A stretch of DNA of 64,000 nt from an uncultured Alphaproteobacteria bacterium (GTDB lineage: Bacteria > Pseudomonadota > Alphaproteobacteria > Methylaequorales > Methylaequoraceae): assembly GCA_902563305.1 (NCBI GenBank), contig CACEWP010000004.1, forward strand, positions 43,150 through 107,149, read 5' to 3'. The first letter of the stretch is position 1. The number at the start of each line of letters is the position of its first letter. The notes under the pieces were generated by a model. It was given only the letters and a program-made list of their open reading frames with translations. It ran no database searches and was not told where the DNA came from. Shown piece after piece: positions 42,762-51,852 of the stretch. The position numbers were made by a program, and so were the translations under genes.

Positions 42762-44328
42762 ATTCTCAAACTTACTAAATGATCTATTACTTACCTCTTC
42801 AAAAAAAAAAAAGATCAAGCTTCTTTGCAAGTTTTTTAATAATTCCAATCTGAAGGATAAAGGTTGGGCATTTTGCATTTTGACAGATAGATTTGAAAAA
42901 AAAATTATTAGTTCAAAGGATTTAAAAGATCTTATTTATGAAAAAATTAATGAGGAATTATTTCAGTATTCGTATGATTATGTTGGCGACTTAGCTGAAA
43001 CTATTTCATTATTATGGAGAAGTGAAGTTGAAGAAAATATAAGTATAGAATTGTATAAACTTATGGAGTTTTTAGTTAGTAATAAATCTAAAGAAGTTTT
43101 AAAAGAAAAATTAAAATATGTACTTAATAATTCAAACGAGAATCAAAGATATTGTATTTTAAAGATTCTTACAGGAGGATTGAGAGTTGGAGTTTCGGTT
43201 GGATTGATAAAAGATTCACTTGCATTGTATGGAAATAGGAAAATAGAGGAAATTGAAGAATTTTGGCATGGATTTAAATTACCATATACCGATTTTTTTG
43301 AGTGGTTAGATGGAAAAAGTCTTCCTCAATATATTAATAAAAAAAGCATGTTTAAATCATTTATGCTTGCAAATAGTTTTAATCTAGATGATTTTAAAAA
43401 TCTTAGCATATCTGATTATTTTGCTGAATTTAAATGGGATGGAATCCGAGCTCAAATAATATTTTCTAAAGAAGGAAAAATTTATTCAAGAAATGGTGAG
43501 GATATAACAGAGTCTTTTCCTGATATTAATATATATCATGATAAATATTTTGTAATTGATGGAGAATTGGTTGTAAAGAAAAATGATCAAATACTCTCTT
43601 TTAATGACCTTCAAAAAAGGATTGGTAGAAAAAAACCAACAAAAAAGTTATTAAACGATTTTCCAATCTCTTTTATCGCATACGATATTCTTTTCTATAA
43701 CGGCATTGATTGCAGAAAACTAAAATTAATTAAAAGAAGGGAATATTTAAAGAAATTTGTTCAATCACATAAAAATAAAAGAATTTCTTTATCTTCATTA
43801 GTTAAATTTACAAGCTGGAATAATTTAAAGGATATAAAAGAGAACTCAATCAATAATCATATTGAAGGTGTGGTTATAAAAAAAAAAGATAGTTTTTATA
43901 AAAAAGGCAGAATTATTAACTGTTGGTACAAATGGAAAAGAAACCCTTTTTCTATTGATTTTGTCATTATGTATGCACAAAGAGGTCATGGTAAAAGATC
44001 TTCGTTTTATTCAGATTTTACTTTTGGCTGCTGGGTTGACGATAAGTTTAAAGATCTTGTTCCGGTTGGTAAAGCCTACTCTGGTTATACTAATGATGAA
44101 TTAATAAAGTTAGATCGTTGGGTTAGACACAATACTTTACAAAGGTATGGTCCCGTAAGATCTGTTAATCCAGGACTAGTTGTTGAGATTTCATTTGATA
44201 ATATTAATTATTCTTCTAGGCACAAATCTGGCATTGCACTTAGATTCCCAAGATTTTCTAGGATACGTTGGGATAAGCCTGTATCTGAGGCTAGTTTATT
44301 AAAAGATGTAAAAGATTTAATTAATTAA
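42736..44328 (+). CDS. ATP-dependent DNA ligase (cisplatin-ligase-associated family)
   Basis: EFKWDGIRAQ (KxDG nucleotidyl-Lys motif), IDGELVV, EGVVIKKKDSFYKKGR. Confidence 0.95.
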   Translation: MDLKTKMNEFSNLLNDLLLTSSKKKKIKLLCKFFNNSNLKDKGWAFCILTDRFEKKIISSKDLKDLIYEKINEELFQYSYDYVGDLAETISLLWRSEVEENISIELYKLMEFLVSNKSKEVLKEKLKYVLNNSNENQRYCILKILTGGLRVGVSVGLIKDSLALYGNRKIEEIEEFWHGFKLPYTDFFEWLDGKSLPQYINKKSMFKSFMLANSFNLDDFKNLSISDYFAEFKWDGIRAQIIFSKEGKIYSRNGEDITESFPDINIYHDKYFVIDGELVVKKNDQILSFNDLQKRIGRKKPTKKLLNDFPISFIAYDILFYNGIDCRKLKLIKRREYLKKFVQSHKNKRISLSSLVKFTSWNNLKDIKENSINNHIEGVVIKKKDSFYKKGRIINCWYKWKRNPFSIDFVIMYAQRGHGKRSSFYSDFTFGCWVDDKFKDLVPVGKAYSGYTNDELIKLDRWVRHNTLQRYGPVRSVNPGLVVEISFDNINYSSRHKSGIALRFPRFSRIRWDKPVSEASLLKDVKDLIN

Positions 44329-44329
44329 C

Positions 44330-44357
44330 TTGAAAGTTCTACTTTTGTTCTTATAAT
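44330..44357 (+). promoter_or_regulatory. umuDC promoter with LexA box (GTTC-N7-GTTC, 44336-44350) filling the spacer
   Basis: TTGAAA (44330-44335), 16-nt spacer containing GTTCTACTTTTGTTC, then TATAAT (44352-44357). Confidence 0.9.
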
Positions 44358-44362
44358 AAAAT

Positions 44363-44767
44363 ATGAGGAATAATTTAGTGGTTAATAAAATAAAGTTAAT
44401 TAATGCAGCTGCAGGATTTCCTTCACCTGCAGAAAACTATATTGAAGAAAAATTAGACCTAAATAAATATTTAATAAAAAATAAAGAGTCATCTTTTTTT
44501 GTAAGGGTATCAGGAGACTCTATGATTAATGTTGGTATATTTGATAATGATATATTGATCGTAGACAGATCATTAACTCCAACAAAACAGTCAATAGTTT
44601 TAGTTTCAATAGATGGAGAATTAGTTATAAAAAGGCTAGTAAAAGATCGATCAAGTAATTACTATTTGAAATCTGAAAATAATAACTATCCCAACATACA
44701 ACTAAACTCGAATACAGATACCATTATATGGGGAGTAGTTACCTATGTAATTCATAATTTGAGATAA
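44363..44767 (+). CDS. umuD: UmuD-like SOS mutagenesis protease subunit (start may be GTG 44378)
   Basis: AAGFPSP cleavage site, SGDSM catalytic Ser, DGELVIKRL Lys; umuC downstream. Confidence 0.94.
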   Translation: MRNNLVVNKIKLINAAAGFPSPAENYIEEKLDLNKYLIKNKESSFFVRVSGDSMINVGIFDNDILIVDRSLTPTKQSIVLVSIDGELVIKRLVKDRSSNYYLKSENNNYPNIQLNSNTDTIIWGVVTYVIHNLR

Positions 44768-44771
44768 AATT

Positions 44772-46091
44772 ATGCTCGCCTTGTTAGACTGTAATAATTT
44801 TTATGTATCTTGTGAGAGATTATTTAATCCAAAATTAATAGGTAGACCTGTTGTTGTTCTTTCAAATAACGATGGTTGTATTATTTCTAGATCCAATGAA
44901 GCAAAAAGTATTGGAATAAAAATGGGTGAACCATTTTTTAAAATTAAAAATAATATATTAAGTAATAGAGTTGTAGTTTTATCGTCAAATTATTCTATTT
45001 ATGGAGATATTTCAGATAGAATAATGAACATCTTAAAAAATGATTTTCCTGAAGTTGAGGTTTATTCAATAGATGAGGCATTTTTTAAATTGAAGGGAAT
45101 AAAAGATAGAGAGCGGAGATGCGTTGATGTAGCTAATAAAATATTAAAATGGATAGGTATTCCTGTTAGTATAGGAATAGCTAAAACAAAAACGTTAGCA
45201 AAAATTACTAATAGAGTCATAAAAAAAAAACATGAGTATAGAAATATAACTTTTAATAATAATGTCTTAGAAATAAAAAACGATAATGATCTAGAATATA
45301 TTCTAAAAAATACACCAGTTGAAGATATTTGGGGGGTTGGAAAAAAATTATCTGTTTTCCTAAAAAAAAATACCATTAACAGTGCTTTTGATTTAAAAGA
45401 TTGTGATGAGAATTTTATCAGAAAAAAAAAGGGAGTTATATTACAAAGAACAGTTCTTGAATTAAGAGGTGTTGAATGCAACTATATTGAAAGTACTAGA
45501 CCTGTTAAAAAGTCAATTTGTGTTTCAAGGTCTTTTGGTACCAAACTACGTTATCATGAAAATATAAGAAGTGCACTGATTGTTTATGTTCAAAAGGCTA
45601 CATCTAAGATGAGATTAAATCAGCTATTTTGTAGGACGATAACTGTTTTTCTAAAAACTTCTAGATATGAAAGTCGTGCTTATTCAAACAGTAAAACATA
45701 CACTTTAATAGAACCAACAATTGATTTAAGGTTAATTTGGAAAATTGCTGATAAATTACTAAAAGATATTTATAAAGATTTATATTTATACAGTAAAGTT
45801 GGCATCATACTATCTGAATTTTATGATGAAAAATCTATACAACAATCATTGATAAATAATAAACTTAGCCAAAAAGAAACGAATAATGAAAAAAAACTTA
45901 TGCAACTAATAGATGATATTAATGGGAAATTTGGGTATGGAAAATTAAAGCTCTCATCTGACTGTGATAAAGATTTTTTTTCAAATAAAAAAACCAGAAA
46001 TAGTAGAAATTCCAATTGGAAGATGAAATCCAAATATTGTTCACCTTGCTATACTACAAGATGGTATGATATACCAAAAGTTAAGGTTTGA
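44772..46091 (+). CDS. umuC: Y-family DNA polymerase V catalytic subunit UmuC
   Basis: LLDCNNFYVSCERLFNP, YSIDEAFF, SIGIAKTKTLAKITN. Confidence 0.96.
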   Translation: MLALLDCNNFYVSCERLFNPKLIGRPVVVLSNNDGCIISRSNEAKSIGIKMGEPFFKIKNNILSNRVVVLSSNYSIYGDISDRIMNILKNDFPEVEVYSIDEAFFKLKGIKDRERRCVDVANKILKWIGIPVSIGIAKTKTLAKITNRVIKKKHEYRNITFNNNVLEIKNDNDLEYILKNTPVEDIWGVGKKLSVFLKKNTINSAFDLKDCDENFIRKKKGVILQRTVLELRGVECNYIESTRPVKKSICVSRSFGTKLRYHENIRSALIVYVQKATSKMRLNQLFCRTITVFLKTSRYESRAYSNSKTYTLIEPTIDLRLIWKIADKLLKDIYKDLYLYSKVGIILSEFYDEKSIQQSLINNKLSQKETNNEKKLMQLIDDINGKFGYGKLKLSSDCDKDFFSNKKTRNSRNSNWKMKSKYCSPCYTTRWYDIPKVKV

Positions 46092-46094
46092 GTA

Positions 46095-46319
46095 ATGGAT
46101 CAAAAAGATCAGAAAAAATTAGCATCGGCGATAGTTTTAAAAGCAAGAGAAGAGTGCAGAAAAAGAAAAATTGACCCTTATATTGCAGTTGGTGCATTTA
46201 TAGATGAAACAATAAGAGAGCTTTCAAAAGTAAATTCAGACGAAAAAGTAGCAGAATTTTTGATCAGTATCGCTGGAAAAGTGAAATTAGGAATGTACAA
46301 GAAGAAAAAATCAAACTGA
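46095..46319 (+). CDS. Uncharacterised 74-aa protein, probably cotranscribed with umuDC
   Basis: ATG 3 nt after the umuC stop; charged, helical composition; no family recognised. Confidence 0.75.
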   Translation: MDQKDQKKLASAIVLKAREECRKRKIDPYIAVGAFIDETIRELSKVNSDEKVAEFLISIAGKVKLGMYKKKKSN

Positions 46320-46709
46320 TTTTGAAGAAATATACTTTTCTATCATTTTATCAAGCTTTGAATATCTTGGGTGATTACCATCAATTTGTTTAAGAAGATT
46401 TTTTGCCTTGGTGGAGATTTTTTTTTTAACAACAAAATCATTGGACTGACATAGAACACCGTTCTTATTTTTTTTGTAATAATCTGATAATTTGTAGAAA
46501 GTTTGCATTGATCTATGTGAAACATTTTTTAAAACACTCATTTTAAGATTCTTTGGGTATGCTGTATCTAGATTTTTGGAGTCAGATAAACCTTTAACTA
46601 CATACTTTTTTAATAAGTTATAGGCTTCGAAAGAAATAACATGTTTTTCGCTAAAATATGTTTTGTTAATATGTTTTTTTGCTTTATGATAGATATTAAA
46701 TACACCCAT
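46311..46709 (-). CDS. Uncharacterised 132-aa basic protein
   Basis: Open frame filling the intergenic space, 9-nt convergent overlap with the upstream ORF; no family recognised. Confidence 0.6.
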   Translation of the reverse strand: MGVFNIYHKAKKHINKTYFSEKHVISFEAYNLLKKYVVKGLSDSKNLDTAYPKNLKMSVLKNVSHRSMQTFYKLSDYYKKNKNGVLCQSNDFVVKKKISTKAKNLLKQIDGNHPRYSKLDKMIEKYISSKSV

Positions 46710-46760
46710 TATTACAATATAGTGTATTAAAGCTTAGTTGTAAATACTAGATGTTGTTTT

Positions 46761-47135
46761 ATGTATGAAATTGAAACTTTTTTAAAAATAGATAAAATTA
46801 AAGATTTATTACCTTTTCTTGATAATACGATTTACCTATATTTTTTTTTCATTATCATATTTTTTCTTGTTTTTTTTCTAATATCTACTGTTGCCAAGTC
46901 TTCTAAAAAGAGAAAAACTGAAACTATTGAACGGAAACAGCCAAACCTAGATGAGATAGTTGATACTAGGAACTTAAATGTGAATGACGATAATGAATTT
47001 GTAGATGTTCTTGTTGCAATTGAAGAGGAAATGACAGCTATCAGAGAGTTATACGTTGGAGGTTATATTAGCAAAGGTGTCTATATATCAGAAACAGATA
47101 GACTTTATGAAAAAGCAAAAATCTTTGGTATATAA
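46761..47135 (+). CDS. Single-TM membrane protein with SHOCT-like C-terminal segment
   Basis: TM segment YLYFFFIIIFFLVFFLISTVA; C-terminal IRELYVGGYISKGVYISETDRLYEKA resembles short oligomerisation (SHOCT-like) helices. Confidence 0.65.
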   Translation: MYEIETFLKIDKIKDLLPFLDNTIYLYFFFIIIFFLVFFLISTVAKSSKKRKTETIERKQPNLDEIVDTRNLNVNDDNEFVDVLVAIEEEMTAIRELYVGGYISKGVYISETDRLYEKAKIFGI

Positions 47136-47205
47136 TTAAAATTTAGTTATTAGTTAATTATTAAGTGAATTATGAGATAACTTCCTTTATAGTAATTATC
47201 ACTAT

Positions 47206-47883
47206 ATGACAAAATTTATTGAACATATTTCTAGTAACATCATTGAAATAGCTTCTAATAATTCAGGTCAAAATGCAAACAATTTTCATGAAAATCTGAA
47301 TAATACAATAAATGATATATCTACTTTTATGCAAAAACTGGGAATCAATGATAATATAATTGAAAATGTTTCAGATGCTTTAAAACAAAAATTTAATGAT
47401 CTCATAGATAGTGGTGTTCTACCTAAGGAAGCATATTTTCAGACATTTGAATCAGTATCAAATATTCTAAGTTTATCAATTTCAAATGAATCTCTGATAG
47501 ACGATTTGGAAAATGAAGATGGTCAATATGATTTAAATTTCGCAAGTTCAACTGTTAATGATAAATCTTTATTAATTGATGATGCAATGTCACAGGGAAT
47601 GACAGTTGAAGAAGCAATACGATACGTTAATAGTCAAGTTAATCCCTCAAATAGTGAGGTTTTTGGTCCCCCTAACTTCGTAGACTCTGAAAAAATAAAT
47701 TCTAATAATCAATTAATTGCTAAATCTGAAGATGAAATTAATTTAGATAAAATTGAAGCGGATATGGACGAACAAGCTAATAAAATGAATAGAAATGATT
47801 CTTCAAACACAGAAAAATCATCATCTAAAGAAATATTGGTTGATACTAAAAACGAAAATCTAGAAGAAGATGATATGAGCTAG
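47206..47883 (+). CDS. Uncharacterised acidic 225-aa protein
   Basis: Single long ORF, low-complexity acidic/Asn-rich C-terminus; no family recognised. Confidence 0.65.
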   Translation: MTKFIEHISSNIIEIASNNSGQNANNFHENLNNTINDISTFMQKLGINDNIIENVSDALKQKFNDLIDSGVLPKEAYFQTFESVSNILSLSISNESLIDDLENEDGQYDLNFASSTVNDKSLLIDDAMSQGMTVEEAIRYVNSQVNPSNSEVFGPPNFVDSEKINSNNQLIAKSEDEINLDKIEADMDEQANKMNRNDSSNTEKSSSKEILVDTKNENLEEDDMS

Positions 47884-47894
47884 TTCTAAAATCT

Positions 47895-47926
47895 TTAAAT
47901 GAAAATTATACTTTTTTTTTCATTTA
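47895..47926 (+). terminator. Possible AT-rich hairpin terminator
   Basis: TTAAATGAAAA...TTTTCATTTAA inverted repeat just after the ORF stop; AT-rich, so the call is weak. Confidence 0.35.
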
Positions 47927-47963
47927 ATAAAAAAAATAATATTTTAAAATCAATATTTAAATT

Positions 47964-48716
47964 ATGAAAGAAATAACTAAATTATACAAAAAAGTTCTAT
48001 TTAATCTTAAAAATAAGATCAACATTGATAAGGAATCATTAGATAATAAATCTTTAGACGAATTGTTCAATTATTTTGGAACTGATAAAGGAACAAAAGT
48101 TATTAATCCATATTTACATGATTCCAATGAAATATTGGGTCATGGCTTTGCAAAGTTTTATGAAAAAAAACTATTTGATTTTAAATATGATATTTTTAAA
48201 ATATTAGAAATTGGAACATGGGAGGGAGCGTCAACAGCAGCACTTGCCTCATTTTTTCCAAATTCAATAATTTACGGTCTTGACAAGAATTTTAGATTTA
48301 AATTTAAATCCCACAGGATTTTTTTTAATTATTGCAATATTAATGACTATAAAGATTTAAAAAAATTCTCTTCAAATCATTCAGTTAAGAAATTTAAAAT
48401 TGTAATAGATGATGCATCTCATATTTTGACAGATATGATAAGGAGTCTTAGTTTTTTCTTTAAATACGTGGAGCGAGGAGGATATTTCATTATTGAGGAT
48501 TTTAATGCACCTGTTTATTTCAAGAGCCTTAATGATTCAAATGGAAAAGAATTATTAATAAATGATATACTTGAAAATTTAAAAAGAAAAAAACATTTTA
48601 AGTCTTCTATTTTATCAAAACAAGATCAAGAATATCTATTTGATAATATTCTTAGTGTAGAAAAATATAAGGGTAAAACAGAGATATCTGATATTGCATT
48701 TCTCCAGAAAAGCTAA
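47964..48716 (+). CDS. Class I SAM-dependent methyltransferase (CmcI/TylF-like)
   Basis: LDELFNYFGTDKGTK...HGFAKFYE, ILEIGTWEGASTAALASFFPNSIIYGLD, VIDDASHILTDMI. Confidence 0.8.
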   Translation: MKEITKLYKKVLFNLKNKINIDKESLDNKSLDELFNYFGTDKGTKVINPYLHDSNEILGHGFAKFYEKKLFDFKYDIFKILEIGTWEGASTAALASFFPNSIIYGLDKNFRFKFKSHRIFFNYCNINDYKDLKKFSSNHSVKKFKIVIDDASHILTDMIRSLSFFFKYVERGGYFIIEDFNAPVYFKSLNDSNGKELLINDILENLKRKKHFKSSILSKQDQEYLFDNILSVEKYKGKTEISDIAFLQKS

Positions 48717-48924
48717 AAATAAATACCAGAGAGCAAATTTTTCTTAGTTAGAATTGTTCTAATTTATAATTTAAATTTATTGTAATAATTTTTAATAAAT
48801 ATTAATATTAGATGTTGAATAGTTAAATTTTTTTTACATATCTTAAGTGGAGAACTGAGAGTAGATATATTTATAAATTGTATTTAAATCCGTTCTTTCA
48901 ATGATACAAAAATGAAAGGATTAG

Positions 48925-51060
<2,136 letters not shown>

Positions 51061-51075
51061 AGACGATAATTTAGA

Positions 51076-51104
51076 TTCTGGGTATTTACTAATAATACCC
51101 AGAA
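51076..51104. terminator. Bidirectional intrinsic terminator between convergent katG and the ABM gene
   Basis: Perfect 11-bp stem TTCTGGGTATT / AATACCCAGAA with 7-nt loop, followed by CTTTT. Confidence 0.8.
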
Positions 51105-51113
51105 CTTTTAACA

Positions 51114-51416
51114 TTAAATTATCACTACGAATCCCTCAAATATTGGGTGTCCGACGTAAATTTCACTGTGTTCTCCAGCATTTTTATGTGCTTTTCTGAA
51201 CGAATCCGACCTTGTCCAATTGGTAAAATCATTCTCAGTATTCCATGTACTATGTGAAGCATAAAGTGTGAAATCTTCATTTGCTCTACCCTTAATTAGA
51301 TGAAAATTTAGAAATCCCGTTACATTTTTTAAATGTGAATCTCTATTTTTCCATATATCCTCGAAAATTTTTTCCTTACCCTTTATTATTTTAAATCTGT
51401 TCATGGCTATGTACAT
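51114..51416 (-). CDS. Antibiotic biosynthesis monooxygenase-domain protein, IsdG/HmoB heme-oxygenase-like
   Basis: ABM dimeric ferredoxin-like fold pattern; N6, W67 and H77 match the IsdG-type N/W/H triad spacing. Confidence 0.8.
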   Translation of the reverse strand: MYIAMNRFKIIKGKEKIFEDIWKNRDSHLKNVTGFLNFHLIKGRANEDFTLYASHSTWNTENDFTNWTRSDSFRKAHKNAGEHSEIYVGHPIFEGFVVII

Positions 51417-51563
51417 GTTTCACTCCTTAAAGATTTATTCTAAATAGATGAATTACGAAATTTATGTATTCATAATAAAAATAATATAAGTTCAATAAAT
51501 AAATTTTACAAATATATATATTTAAAATAACTATTAATTAAATAATTTAAAGAAAGGAATGAT

Positions 51564-51815
51564 GTGAAATTTATTATAATTACTTTTTTAATATCTAGCT
51601 TAAATTTTAATTCATATGCTACGGAAAATATTAGCATTAAAAATAAGGAGGTTATTTATTCTAACCTTCTATCAAGATTTGAATGTGTAAGAGGTCCTAA
51701 TATTAATAACCCTCAATGGATATGTAACGAAGAAGCTCCTAAAGGATGGGGTGAATTTTACAGTGATAAACTAAAAAGGCAAAAAAACTTAAGAAAACAA
51801 TACGTTGAAAATTAA
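51564..51815 (+). CDS. Small putatively exported protein (83 aa)
   Basis: N-terminal signal-like MKFIIITFLISSLNFNSYA; AAAGAAAGGA upstream; two Cys in the mature part. Confidence 0.6.
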   Translation: MKFIIITFLISSLNFNSYATENISIKNKEVIYSNLLSRFECVRGPNINNPQWICNEEAPKGWGEFYSDKLKRQKNLRKQYVEN

Positions 51816-51852
51816 GTTTTTATAAGTTGAAGATAGTGAGTTCAGTTAATTT

